A DNA stretch of 64,000 nucleotides from Bacteroidales bacterium UBA4814 (lineage in GTDB: Bacteria > Bacteroidota > Bacteroidia > Bacteroidales > UBA7960), in contig DHFW01000049.1 in NCBI GenBank assembly GCA_002402465.1, forward strand, positions 62,001-126,000, written 5' to 3'. The notes beneath the pieces are model-generated. The model made no database searches and was not told the DNA's origin. It saw only the letters and a program-made list of their open reading frames with translations. This document shows positions 42,023 to 50,782 of this stretch, in pieces. The translations under genes were made by a program, and so were the position numbers. Position 1 is the first letter of the stretch. Each line of letters starts with the position of its first letter.

Positions 42023-44685
42023 CCGCACTTGCTTTCGCCGCAGGTAGTGCAAATGAGGCACCCCTCCTGGTAAATGACCGTTTCCTGGCTGCATTTGCTG
42101 CAAACCCTTCCATGGGCCTGGGTGCCATCGGGGATAAATTTCTTGAGGGCACGCACTACCCCGTTTTTCCAGGTGTGCAGGTGGTCACTGTCGAGGCTCA
42201 GGTCTTCAATCACATCGACCACCGAGGGCAGCGGCATACCATGACGCAGAATGCCGGAGATCAGCTTAGCATAATTCCAGAATTCCTTATGGAATGAACG
42301 CGAAAGTCCTTCGATGGTGACCTTGTATCCATCGCGATCCAGGAACTGGAAGTCATAACGCTTTTCGCCGTTTTCGTTGCGGTTTTTTATAACCCAACCC
42401 TTATCCACGTATGTTGGTAAATAAAAACCTTCTGCTTTACCGGTGAAAATTTCGTAGGGTCGGTCGTTAAGAATACCAACCACCGCGATCCATTTTTCGG
42501 AATCGTTGTTGAAGCGCACTACCTCGCACTCCAGTATTTTTGGGCGCTTGGGCGCGTTGGTTTCCTTAAACTCCTGCTTGTCTTCTTTCTTGCTGTCTTT
42601 TACCAGCACCCCCGAACGGGAGCCATCGCGGTAAACGGTAATGCCTTTGCAGCCGCTTTCCCAGCCAGTAAGATAAATCTTGCCGACAAGCTCTTCAGTT
42701 GCATTGTTGGGCACGTTTACGGTAACGCTAATGGAGTGGTCGACCCACTTCTGAACGGCTCCCTGCATATGCACTTTGGCAACCCAGTCCACGTCGTTGG
42801 CGGTGGCTTTGTAAAAGGGCGACTGCCTGATCACATCCTGCAGCTCATTTTCCTTCATGTGGGCCAGTTTTTCTTCGTCATGGCCGTTGGCACGCATCCA
42901 GTCGATAAACTTGTGGTGGAACACATTGTATTCTTCCCAGTGGTCGCCAATATCATCCACGAAGTCAACCTTTACGTTCTTGTCGTTGGGGTTTACCTTG
43001 CGCCTGCGCTTGTAGGCCACCATAAACACCGGCTCAATGCCCGAGGTGGTTTGGGTAAGAATGGAAACGCTGCCGGTGGGAGCAATAGTAAGCAGTGCAA
43101 TGTTTCGGCGGCCGTGCTTTTCCATATCGGCATATAATTCGGGGTCGGCTTCCTTTATTCGTTGAATAAAGGGGTTGCCGGCCTCGCTGCTGGAATCGTA
43201 AACTGGGAAAGCCCCGCGCTCAGCTGCCAAATCGACTGAGGAACGATATGCGGCCAAGGCCAGGGTTTTATGAACATTTACTGAAAAGTCAGTGGCCTCT
43301 TCGGTGCCGTAGCGGTAGCCCAGAGCGGCCAGCATATCGCCTTCGGCGGTAATGCCAATGCCGGTGCGGCGGCCTTCGATGCACTTCTCGCGAATTTTCA
43401 GCCAAAGGTCCTTCTCTACTCGTTTAACCTCTTCCAGCTCGGGGTCTTTATCAATTTTTTCAATGATCCTGTCAATTTTTTCCAGCTCCAGGTCAATGAT
43501 GTCGTCCATGATGCGCTGTGCCAGGGCCACATGTTTTTTAAACAGCGGAAAATCGAAGCGGGCTTTGCTGGTAAAGGGATTTTTAACGTAGCTGTAAAGG
43601 TTAATGGCCAGCAGGCGACAACTGTCGTAGGGGCAAAGGGGTATTTCGCCGCAGGGGTTGGTCGACACGGTTTGAAAGCCTTTGTCGGCATAGCAGTCGG
43701 GCACGGATTCGCGCAGTATGGTGTCCCAGAAAAGGATGCCGGGTTCGGCTGAGCGCCAGGCGTTATGCACAATTTTTTTCCACAATTCGCCCGCGTTGAT
43801 ACGCTTAATGTATTTGGGCTCGCTGCTGCTGATGGGATACTGCTGCACAAAATCTTCCTGGTTTACCACAGCTTTCATGAACTCGTCGGTAATCTTCACC
43901 GACACGTTGGCACCGGTAACTTTGCCCTGTTCGAGTTTGGCATCGATAAAACTTTCGGCATCGGGGTGTTTCACCGAAACGGTCAGCATAAGTGCACCGC
44001 GTCGGCCATCCTGGGCTACTTCGCGCGTTGAGTTGGAATAGCGCTCCATGAAGGGCACCAGTCCGGTGGAGGTAAGGGCGCTGTTCTTCACGGGGCTTCC
44101 CTTGGGCCTGATATGCGAGAGATCATGACCAACCCCGCCGCGCCGCTTCATAAGTTGCACTTGCTCTTCATCAACTTTCATAATACCACCATAGGAGTCG
44201 GCCTCGCCCTTGTTGCCAATTACAAAACAATTTGATAAGGAACCGATTTGAAAGGGGTTGCCAATACCTGCCATGGGGCTGCCCTGGGGTACAATGTACT
44301 TAAAACGGTGCAGGGCCTGGAAAATGGTTTCGGCATCGAGCGGATTGGGGTAATTTTTTTCTATGCGTGCAATTTCGCGGGCAATGCGCCAGTGCATATC
44401 TTCCGGGGTGAGTTCATAGAGGTTCCCTTCCGAGTCCTTCAGTGCGTATTTATTTACCCATACGCCAGCTGCCAGGCTATCGCCGTTAAAATATTCAGTG
44501 GTTTTTTTCAGGGCTTCTTCAAAAGCATACTTTTGGTAAGGCTGCCCGGGGTCGACCATTGTGGCATGCTCGCCCCCAATCTCGGGTCGGCTACGCTGAT
44601 CAAGTACCTGGTTATATAAGTTCTGAGCATCCTTTTGTTGTCCTATCTCGCTGTGTGTCTCCGCAAATGCAGGTTTATTCTCCAT
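42019..44685 (-). CDS. nrdJ: Adenosylcobalamin-dependent ribonucleotide reductase (class II)
   Basis: Class II RNR makes deoxyribonucleotides with a B12-derived radical and works with or without oxygen. The start MENKPAFAETHSEIG gives 888 residues. Visible motifs: GSLSNCFVIG, RRGGVGHDLSHIRPKGSPV, STNPCGEIPL and CPYDSCRLLAINLYSY, and late GSVSILTQTTSGIEPVF. The C terminus has a zinc/redox tail with Cys pairs (CSKCSQETV, CLICTTCGESKCG). A longer frame to 44778 is unlikely. No cobalamin riboswitch was recognised in the 363-nt gap upstream. Confidence 0.95.
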   Translation of the reverse strand: MENKPAFAETHSEIGQQKDAQNLYNQVLDQRSRPEIGGEHATMVDPGQPYQKYAFEEALKKTTEYFNGDSLAAGVWVNKYALKDSEGNLYELTPEDMHWRIAREIARIEKNYPNPLDAETIFQALHRFKYIVPQGSPMAGIGNPFQIGSLSNCFVIGNKGEADSYGGIMKVDEEQVQLMKRRGGVGHDLSHIRPKGSPVKNSALTSTGLVPFMERYSNSTREVAQDGRRGALMLTVSVKHPDAESFIDAKLEQGKVTGANVSVKITDEFMKAVVNQEDFVQQYPISSSEPKYIKRINAGELWKKIVHNAWRSAEPGILFWDTILRESVPDCYADKGFQTVSTNPCGEIPLCPYDSCRLLAINLYSYVKNPFTSKARFDFPLFKKHVALAQRIMDDIIDLELEKIDRIIEKIDKDPELEEVKRVEKDLWLKIREKCIEGRRTGIGITAEGDMLAALGYRYGTEEATDFSVNVHKTLALAAYRSSVDLAAERGAFPVYDSSSEAGNPFIQRIKEADPELYADMEKHGRRNIALLTIAPTGSVSILTQTTSGIEPVFMVAYKRRRKVNPNDKNVKVDFVDDIGDHWEEYNVFHHKFIDWMRANGHDEEKLAHMKENELQDVIRQSPFYKATANDVDWVAKVHMQGAVQKWVDHSISVTVNVPNNATEELVGKIYLTGWESGCKGITVYRDGSRSGVLVKDSKKEDKQEFKETNAPKRPKILECEVVRFNNDSEKWIAVVGILNDRPYEIFTGKAEGFYLPTYVDKGWVIKNRNENGEKRYDFQFLDRDGYKVTIEGLSRSFHKEFWNYAKLISGILRHGMPLPSVVDVIEDLSLDSDHLHTWKNGVVRALKKFIPDGTQAHGRVCSKCSQETVIYQEGCLICTTCGESKCG

Positions 44686-44940
44686 TGCAACTATTGATTT
44701 ATAACGTTTTATGTGGGAAAATCGCCCCCTCAAAGTAAAAGAAACATGCTTTTGATTTGCATTCCATAGGCGATTCAAAAGCGAAGTTAAAAAACAAAAC
44801 TGTTGGAAACCACGCTAGGTTATTAACATTGGCCGAAAGTTATTAACCGACCTTGTTTAACTGTTTGACAGGAAAATGAATAGGTTAAATGCATATTTTT
44901 TGTCTATTTAATCGCTGTGTAAACAATTGAAAGTCAATTA

Positions 44941-44990
44941 TTTGTTTAAAAAATAAACCCGTAAGCCATTCGTTTTGTACGACTTACGGG
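44941..44990 (-). terminator. Terminator after prfB
   Basis: On the minus strand CCCGTAAG (44990-44983) pairs with CTTACGGG (44965-44958), with an inner 4-bp helix and a bulge, followed by TTTATTTTTT. It lies 58 nt after the prfB stop codon. The remainder of the gap to nrdJ (44686-44940) is A/T-rich and shows nothing else. Confidence 0.7.
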
Positions 44991-45048
44991 AATATTGCTG
45001 AATTAAATGTTTGATGTTTTGCTTTTGGGTATCCGATCCTGAAATTTT

Positions 45049-46138
45049 TTATGATTCACCAAATTCTATCAAATAGGCTTTTATAAAATCGTCGATTTCA
45101 CCGTCCATCACCATCTGCACATTGGAGGTTTCCACACCGGTTCTGAGGTCTTTAACCAGTTTATAGGGGTGAAAAACATAATTTCGGATTTGCGACCCCC
45201 ATTCTATTTTCTTTTTGGTGCTTTCCATGGCATCCAGTTTCTCGCGTTTTTTGCGAAGTTCAATTTCGTAGAGTTGCGATTTAAGCATGGTGATGGCCTT
45301 TTCGCGGTTTTGTCCTTGTGAGCGGGTTTCCTGGCATTCCACCACTATTCCGCTGGGAGCGTGATAGAGCCGAACGGCCGTTTCGACCTTGTTCACGTTC
45401 TGACCGCCGGGCCCACTCGAGCGGAAGGTATCCCAACTGAGGTCGGCAGGATTGAGTTCGATCTCGATATTATCGTCGATTACCGGGTAAGCATACACCG
45501 AGGCAAAGGAAGTGTGGCGGCGATTGGCCGCATCGAAGGGGGAGAGCCTCACCAGGCGGTGCACTCCGCTTTCGCCTTTCAAGTAACCAAAGGCATAATC
45601 TCCTTCAAACTCGATGGAAGCGCTTTTTATGCCTGCTCCATCGCCTTCCTGCAAGTCGAGCACTTTGGTTTTGTAGTCGTTTTTCTCTCCCCAGCGCAGG
45701 TACATGCGCATGAGCATTTCTGCCCAATCCTGGCTTTCGGTTCCGCCAGCACCCGAGTTTATGTTAAGGATGGCATTGAGGCGGTCTTCCTCCTTGCTCA
45801 GCATTTTTTTGAACTCCAGATTTTCCAAGTGCTTCAATGCAAGTTGGTATTGCTGGTCAACTTCTTCTTCGCTGGCTTCGTCGGCTTCAAAAAAATCGAA
45901 GAGCACCTTCAGGTCATCGAGTTCCTGCCGGGTTTTTTCAAAGGCGCTGGTCCACTTTTTCAGCTCGCTGATTTGTTTCAGGGTTTTTTCGGCTTCCCGG
46001 GGCTCATTCCAGAAACCCGGGGCTTCGCTCTGGTTCTGAAGATCCAGTATCTGATTTATTTTTCCATCCACGTCAAAGGAACCTCCTCAAGGCCTCAAGC
46101 CTTTTGTCGAGTTCTTTGATATTTTCAGCATAGATCAT
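45049..46138 (-). CDS. prfB: Peptide chain release factor 2, with programmed +1 frameshift
   Basis: RF2 ends translation at UGA and UAA. Translation begins at ATG 46138 (MIYAENIKELDKRLEALRR), reaches CTT TGA C (46078-46072), and shifts +1 by skipping T46075, giving L-D-V-DGKINQ; total 362 residues. AGGAGG (46087-46082) lies 3 nt before the CTT codon as the internal Shine-Dalgarno stimulator. The main body has the SPF anticodon-like motif in LSPFDAANRRHTSF and GGQ in SSGPGGQNVNKVET. This is the classical autoregulatory arrangement: low RF2 favours the shift. It follows recX by 20 nt. Confidence 0.96.
46072..46087 (-). promoter_or_regulatory. prfB frameshift site with internal SD
   Basis: On the minus strand the sequence is AGGAGGTTCCTTTGAC: an SD-like hexamer, a 3-nt spacer, the slippery CTT and the in-frame stop TGA followed by C, as in the well-studied E. 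coli prfB site. Confidence 0.95.
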
Positions 46139-46158
46139 GAGCGTTATTTTTTTGAGAT

Positions 46159-46635
46159 TTATAATTCATTTATCATTTTCCACACCAGGTCGGCCTCATA
46201 GCCTTTTCCAATGCAATAGGCTGCTGTTTTGCCTCTGGCGGCAAAATCTGGCTGCCCTTTCAGGCTTTTAAGTTTTTTTGAGGCCAGGCTTTTCAGGGCC
46301 TGCTGGTAATCCTCTTCATCTATTTCGATCAGGGCCTCTGCGATTGATTTCTCAGAAATTTGCCTGACCGACAGTTCTTGTTTAAGGCGTACTCGTCCCC
46401 AGTGGTTGTGCTTAAACTTGCCCCGGACAAAAGCACTTGCAAATCGTTGCTCGTCAATGAAGTTTTCTTTTTGCAGTATTTCCAGGATTTTGCGGGTAAC
46501 TTCTTTACTGGCTCCGAGTTGCTGCAGGCGATCGGCAGTTTCTTTCTTGCAGCGGTCGCGGTATGCACAAAAGCGCCGTGCTTTTTCAAGCCATTCATCA
46601 AAAAGCAATCTTTCGGAAGCTTCCCTGTTGACCAT
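46159..46635 (-). CDS. recX: Regulatory protein RecX
   Basis: RecX limits RecA filament growth. The 158-residue protein is helical with the family repeats ALRFCAYRDRCKKETADRL-like (ARRFCAYRDRCKKETADRL), FIDEQRFASAFVRGKFKHN and WGRVRLKQELSVRQISE. recA is not in the window. It has its own -7 box and is followed by prfB. Confidence 0.88.
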   Translation of the reverse strand: MVNREASERLLFDEWLEKARRFCAYRDRCKKETADRLQQLGASKEVTRKILEILQKENFIDEQRFASAFVRGKFKHNHWGRVRLKQELSVRQISEKSIAEALIEIDEEDYQQALKSLASKKLKSLKGQPDFAARGKTAAYCIGKGYEADLVWKMINEL

Positions 46636-46658
46636 TTGCAGAAGGTTGTTGCTGAATG

Positions 46659-46666
46659 CAAAGGTA
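46659..46666 (-). promoter_or_regulatory. Candidate -7 box for recX-prfB
   Basis: The minus strand reads TACCTTTG, matching TAnnTTTG, 23 nt before the recX ATG. Confidence 0.45.
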
Positions 46667-46675
46667 GGTCATTGC

Positions 46676-46740
46676 CCCCAAAAATAAAAGCAGTGTGCAT
46701 GTCTTGTTTTGCGGGGAAAGCGCGCATGCACACTGCTTTT
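46676..46740 (-). terminator. Terminator of the HU-small ORF-rng transcript
   Basis: A perfect 16-bp stem (46725-46740 with 46686-46701) has a 23-nt loop; on the minus strand TATTTTT follows. It lies 12 nt after the rng stop codon. Confidence 0.8.
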
Positions 46741-46752
46741 TATCAGCAAGCT

Positions 46753-48303
46753 TTAAAGCTTGATCTCGTCGTCCAGTTTATTGAAAAACCGGTACTCGAG
46801 GAAGTGATACGAATAGGATGGAATAATTTTTACCCACTTTTTGTACTTAAAGAACCATTTCATTTGTTGCGAATAGAGCCCTTTTGTGAGGAAAGCACTG
46901 ATGTAGGGGTGCACCCTCATGCTGAGGTACTTTTCGTTTTGCTCCTGGATAAGGTAGCGCAGGTTGTTTTCAATTTCGTCGACCAAAATAATACTGGGTT
47001 TAATTTTTCCGGTTCCTTCGCAGGCCGGGCATTTTTCCAGGATTTCCACATTGGTTTCCGAACGAACTCTTTGGCGGGTGATCTGAACAAGGCCGAATTT
47101 GCTGGGAGGCAGGATGTTGTGTTTTGCCCGGTCCTTGCTCATTTCTTCCTTCATCTTTTCGTAGAGCTTGCGGCGGTTTGCCGGTTGCACCATGTCGATG
47201 AAGTCGACCACAATGATACCGCCCATGTCGCGCAGCCTGAGCTGGCGGGCGATTTCGGTGGCGGCCTCCAGGTTCACGTCCAGGGCGTTTTCTTCCTGGC
47301 TGTTTTCACTGTTCATGCGGTGGCCGCTGTTCACATCAATAACATGCAGGGCTTCGGTGTGTTCAATAATCAGGTATGAGCCGCTTTTAATGTTTACAAT
47401 TTTCCCGAACGAGCTTTTGATCTGCTTCTCGATACCGAAATATTCGAAAATAGGCGCTTTGCCCTTGTAAAGTTTCAGGATATCGATCTTTTCGGGAGCA
47501 ATGGTTTTAATGTAATCCCTGAGCTCCTCAAACATCAGCGGATCGTTCACATGAATGTTGTTGAACGACTCGTTGAGCAGGTCGCGCAGCATGGCCGAGG
47601 AGCGGTTGAGCTCGCCCAGGATAATGCGCGGGGGCTTGGCTGCCGACAGCTTCTCCGCAATGCTGTACCACCTCGAAACCAGGTTGTTGAGGTCAGCATC
47701 CAGGTCGGCCACCATTTTGCCTTCAGAATTGGTCCTGATAATTACACCGAAATTTTTGGGTTTGATGCTCTGCACCAGCCTTTTCAGGCGATTCTTTTCT
47801 TCGTTGCTTTGTATCTTCTGCGACACGGAGATGCGGTCGGAGAATGGTACCAGCACGAGGTAGCGGCCGGCAAGCGAAATTTCACTGGTAATGCGCGGCC
47901 CCTTGGTCGAAATGGGTTCTTTTGCAATCTGAACAAGCACCGGCTGATTGGTCGTGAGCACGCTGGTGATCTTCCCGGTTTTCTCGATCTCTTTTTCGAG
48001 AATGAAGTTTTCCATGGGAAGCACCCGGGTTTTTCCGGCCATGGCAAGCTTGGTGTATTTGTTCAGCGAATTGACCTGGCTGCCCAGGTCGAGGTAATGT
48101 AAAAAGGCATCCTTTTCGTATCCCACGTCTACAAAGGCGGCATTAAGCCCCGAAATGATCTTCTTGACCTTTCCAAGGTAAATGTCGCCAACCGAAAAGC
48201 TGTTATTCTTGCGCTCTTTGTGCAACTCAACCAGGAGCTTTTCCTCCTGCAGAGCCATAACAACTTCCGAAGCGTTGGAGTCAATAATTAAGTCTTTGTT
48301 CAC
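46753..48303 (-). CDS. rng: Ribonuclease G (Rne/Rng family)
   Basis: A 516-residue endoribonuclease of RNA processing and decay. An S1 domain (SVGDIYLGKVKKIISGLNAA) is in the first 120 residues; the catalytic DNase-like part carries VIDVNSGH and GGIIVVDFIDM with the Mg-binding Asp residues; the zinc-link CPACEGTGKI follows. It lacks the long disordered tail of E. coli RNase E. The start is GTG. Its 5' leader contains three successive hairpins, which suggests control of its own mRNA as known for rne in E. coli. Confidence 0.94.
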   Translation of the reverse strand: MNKDLIIDSNASEVVMALQEEKLLVELHKERKNNSFSVGDIYLGKVKKIISGLNAAFVDVGYEKDAFLHYLDLGSQVNSLNKYTKLAMAGKTRVLPMENFILEKEIEKTGKITSVLTTNQPVLVQIAKEPISTKGPRITSEISLAGRYLVLVPFSDRISVSQKIQSNEEKNRLKRLVQSIKPKNFGVIIRTNSEGKMVADLDADLNNLVSRWYSIAEKLSAAKPPRIILGELNRSSAMLRDLLNESFNNIHVNDPLMFEELRDYIKTIAPEKIDILKLYKGKAPIFEYFGIEKQIKSSFGKIVNIKSGSYLIIEHTEALHVIDVNSGHRMNSENSQEENALDVNLEAATEIARQLRLRDMGGIIVVDFIDMVQPANRRKLYEKMKEEMSKDRAKHNILPPSKFGLVQITRQRVRSETNVEILEKCPACEGTGKIKPSIILVDEIENNLRYLIQEQNEKYLSMRVHPYISAFLTKGLYSQQMKWFFKYKKWVKIIPSYSYHFLEYRFFNKLDDEIKL

Positions 48304-48330
48304 TTTAGGGATACTTTATGAATGTTTTTT

Positions 48331-48435
48331 CATTCATTGGAAATTCAATGAATGAGGAAGGAAGCATAACCGGATTATCCGGTTCTTTTAAATAAAATTA
48401 CATAATACCGCGCAGGTATTATGTAATTTTATTTA
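48331..48435 (-). promoter_or_regulatory. Three-hairpin 5' leader of rng
   Basis: Between the 29-residue ORF and rng, in transcript order: a 21-bp perfect stem (48389-48409 with 48415-48435, loop GCGCA), a 7-bp stem AACCGGA/TCCGGTT (48368-48374 with 48378-48384), and a 9-bp stem CATTCATTG/CAATGAATG (48331-48339 with 48346-48354). None has a following T-run on the minus strand, so they are not ordinary terminators. They are candidates for RNase processing or autoregulation. Confidence 0.7.
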
Positions 48436-48473
48436 CAGGTAAAAAAGATCAGCAACTGTTGTCCAAAAGCGTA

Positions 48474-48563
48474 TTACTTCTTCTTGTGCCTGTTTTTTCT
48501 CAGGCGCTTTTTACGCTTATGGGTTGCCATCTTATGTCTTTTTCTCTTTTTTCCGCTTGGCAT
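48474..48563 (-). CDS. 29-residue highly basic protein, possibly ribosomal
   Basis: A frame of 29 codons: MPSGKKRKRHKMATHKRKKR and a similar rest ending NRHKKK; 17 of 29 residues are Lys or Arg and 4 are His. An SD-like AAGGAG (48576-48571) is spaced 7 nt from the ATG, rare in this window. Tiny basic proteins at this place beside the HU gene and rng are found in other Bacteroidota, and it may be a lineage-specific ribosomal protein (of the bL38 sort); this last point is recollection and inference. Spacing: 63 nt after HU and 170 nt before rng. Confidence 0.8.
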   Translation of the reverse strand: MPSGKKRKRHKMATHKRKKRLRKNRHKKK

Positions 48564-48626
48564 AATGGGTCTCCTTGTTAATAAATTATCCTGACCGAAA
48601 ATCCGGCAGGGTTAAGATCTTAATTG

Positions 48627-48920
48627 TTATTTAACAACAACTACCGATTCTTTAACTTCGTTTACGAACTCTTTGGCAGGTTTGAAAGACGGGATGCTGT
48701 GGGCGGGAATAATAATGGTGGTATTCCTCGAAATGTTACGGCCAGTCTTTTCTGCTCTTTCTTTAATGATAAAGCTACCAAATCCTCTTAAATAAACGTT
48801 TTCTCCTTTTACCAGCGAATTTTTCACGGTGGCCATGAAAGCCTCGATGGTTGCTTGTACCGCAACTTTTTCAATTCCTGTTTTATTGGCAATTTCGGTA
48901 ACAATTTCAGCTTTTGTCAT
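48627..48920 (-). CDS. HU-family DNA-binding protein
   Basis: A 97-residue histone-like protein: MTKAEIVTEIANKTGIEK helix pair, then RGFGSFIIKERAEKTGRN (beta arm base) and the IPAHSIPSFKPAKEF arm and end, as in HU/IHF. It compacts and bends DNA. The extended tail VNEVKESVVVVK is normal. First gene of the HU-small ORF-rng unit. Confidence 0.95.
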   Translation of the reverse strand: MTKAEIVTEIANKTGIEKVAVQATIEAFMATVKNSLVKGENVYLRGFGSFIIKERAEKTGRNISRNTTIIIPAHSIPSFKPAKEFVNEVKESVVVVK

Positions 48921-48975
48921 TGCTATTACTTTTTGGTTATTAGAATTTTACGAAGTTTTTGCATTAATCGGGTTG

Positions 48976-48983
48976 CAAAGATA
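48976..48983 (-). promoter_or_regulatory. Candidate -7 box for the HU gene
   Basis: The minus strand reads TATCTTTG, matching TAnnTTTG, 55 nt before the ATG; a TTTG (49010-49007) lies 23 nt further upstream. Confidence 0.5.
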
Positions 48984-49077
48984 AGTTTTTTATCATTATC
49001 AGAAAACAAATTATTTATTTTTACCATCATCAAATAAGTGATTTTTAACATTTAACAAAAAGGGTAACCTTCGTTTT

Positions 49078-50148
49078 ATGCATTTTTCCGCCCGTCTTCT
49101 GCAATGGTTTGCCCAAAATGGGCGCACGCTTCCCTGGCGGCAAACCAAAGACCCTTACATTGTTTGGATTACCGAGATAATTTTGCAGCAAACCCGCGTG
49201 TATCAAGGTATGGAGTATTTTTTCCGCTTTACGGAAGCTTTTCCCGATGTGGCTTCTCTTGCGGCAGCGCCTCTCGAAAAGGTGCTCAGGCTTTGGCAGG
49301 GGCTGGGCTATTACTCCCGGGCCCGTAACCTGCACCAGGCAGCCCGCGACATCATGGAGCAGCGAAACGGAAAACTCCCTGAAAACTACCAGGAGTGGCT
49401 CGAAGTAAAAGGCGTAGGCCCATACACGGCTGCGGCCATTAGCTCCATTGCATACAAAGAGCCGGTGGCTGCCCTCGATGGCAACGTGTATCGGGTGCTG
49501 GCCAGGCTATTTGCCATTGACGAGAAAACCGATTCCAGCCGGGGAAAAAAGGTATTTGAAGAAGTGGCTGCCGAATTAGTCGACCCAATCGACCCGGGAG
49601 GCTTTAACCAGGCCATGATGGATTTTGGCGCCACGGTGTGCAAGCCCGCAGCCCCTCTTTGCAAGCAATGCATTTTTAACCGCGAATGCCTGGCTTTCTT
49701 ACAACAACAGGTAGGTAAATATCCTCTGAAGAAAGCCCGTAAAACTGCCCGTACCAGACATTTCAATTATTTCTATTTCTTTTTTGAAAACCAGGATGGC
49801 CGACCGATGTTTTTTGTCCAACAGCGCAAAAAAAATGATATATGGAAAAATCTTTTTGAGCTGCCTTTGATTGAAACTGAAGATGAGCTAAAGCCAGAAG
49901 TCCTGTCCGACCTCCCGGAATGGAAAAACTGGTTTGCCGATGGGTGCGATTACGTGTTGGATGGTTCACCCCTGTTCTTTCGCCACCAGCTAACCCACCA
50001 GCAAATTCATGCACGTTTTTTTAAAGTAAAGTTGGAGCCCGATAAAGCGGTTACCTTTACATCGTATTTCTTGTTGGTGGATCACCACAAGTTCGAAAAA
50101 ATGCCAAAATCGAGACTGACCCTTTTGTTCCTCAAGAAAATATTATAA
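49078..50148 (+). CDS. mutY: A/G-specific adenine DNA glycosylase
   Basis: MutY removes adenine opposite 8-oxoguanine. The sequence shows RTLPWRQTKDPYIVWITEIILQ-type N terminus, helix-hairpin-helix EVKGVGPYTAAAISSIAY with the catalytic Asp in AALDGNVYRVL, the 4Fe-4S loop CKPAAPLCKQCIFNREC (C-x6-C-x2-C-x5-C), and a NUDIX-like C-terminal domain. The 356 residues are normal. No ssb promoter is clear in the following 158-nt gap. Confidence 0.95.
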   Translation: MHFSARLLQWFAQNGRTLPWRQTKDPYIVWITEIILQQTRVYQGMEYFFRFTEAFPDVASLAAAPLEKVLRLWQGLGYYSRARNLHQAARDIMEQRNGKLPENYQEWLEVKGVGPYTAAAISSIAYKEPVAALDGNVYRVLARLFAIDEKTDSSRGKKVFEEVAAELVDPIDPGGFNQAMMDFGATVCKPAAPLCKQCIFNRECLAFLQQQVGKYPLKKARKTARTRHFNYFYFFFENQDGRPMFFVQQRKKNDIWKNLFELPLIETEDELKPEVLSDLPEWKNWFADGCDYVLDGSPLFFRHQLTHQQIHARFFKVKLEPDKAVTFTSYFLLVDHHKFEKMPKSRLTLLFLKKIL

Positions 50149-50306
50149 ACATATAATTATGTAAAAATAAAAAACGTTCTATATCATCTTTTTTTTAGCT
50201 GATCTGGTGTAAAATATTTGGGTTTCTCGAAAAAATTTTTTTAATTTGCGAATTACCTAATGCCGAGAATCTAATCAACAAATTATTAACCAAAAAAAGA
50301 GAAATT

Positions 50307-50726
50307 ATGGCTGGCTTGAATAAAGTCCTGTTAATGGGAAACTTGGGCAAAGATCCCGAGGTGCGTTCCTTTGAGGGAGGTAACAAAGTAGCAACCCTTG
50401 CTCTTGCAACCAATCGTTTTTATAAAAACAAGGATGGTGACCCAGTTGAAGAAACCGAATGGCACAATGTTGTTCTTTGGGGCAAGCAGGCTGAACTAGC
50501 CGAAAAGTACCTTTCAAAGGGTAGCAAAATCTTTATTGAAGGCCGGATAAGGACAAGACAGTACGACGATAAGGAGGGCGTGAAACGTTACATTACAGAA
50601 ATAATTGGCGAAAACATGACCTTTGTGGGCTCACGTCCTGACGGTCAGGATTCGGGTGCAAAAACCAGTTCGGAGCCACCAACCACCGGCGATGTGCCCA
50701 CCGTGGAGGACGATTTGCCGTTTTAG
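50307..50726 (+). CDS. ssb: Single-stranded DNA-binding protein
   Basis: A 139-residue SSB: OB fold from MAGLNKVLLMGNLGKDPEV through TEWHNVVLWGKQAELAEKYL and SKIFIEGRIRTRQY, then a short linker and the acidic interaction tip EDDLPF. It binds single-stranded DNA and recruits repair enzymes. In related genomes it often follows mutY, as here. Confidence 0.97.
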   Translation: MAGLNKVLLMGNLGKDPEVRSFEGGNKVATLALATNRFYKNKDGDPVEETEWHNVVLWGKQAELAEKYLSKGSKIFIEGRIRTRQYDDKEGVKRYITEIIGENMTFVGSRPDGQDSGAKTSSEPPTTGDVPTVEDDLPF

Positions 50727-50752
50727 GCAATCACTGTAAATGGATTTTTATC

Positions 50753-50782
50753 AAAGAGCCTGTGTTTTTCGGGCTCTTTTTT
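50753..50782 (+). terminator. Terminator after ssb
   Basis: AAAGAGCC (50753-50760) pairs with GGCTCTTT (50772-50779) and continues into T. Confidence 0.8.

Noticed and set aside
44686..45048. A cobalamin riboswitch upstream of nrdJ
   Set aside because: I looked for the conserved B12-box and found none in this A/T-rich gap; only the prfB terminator is clear.
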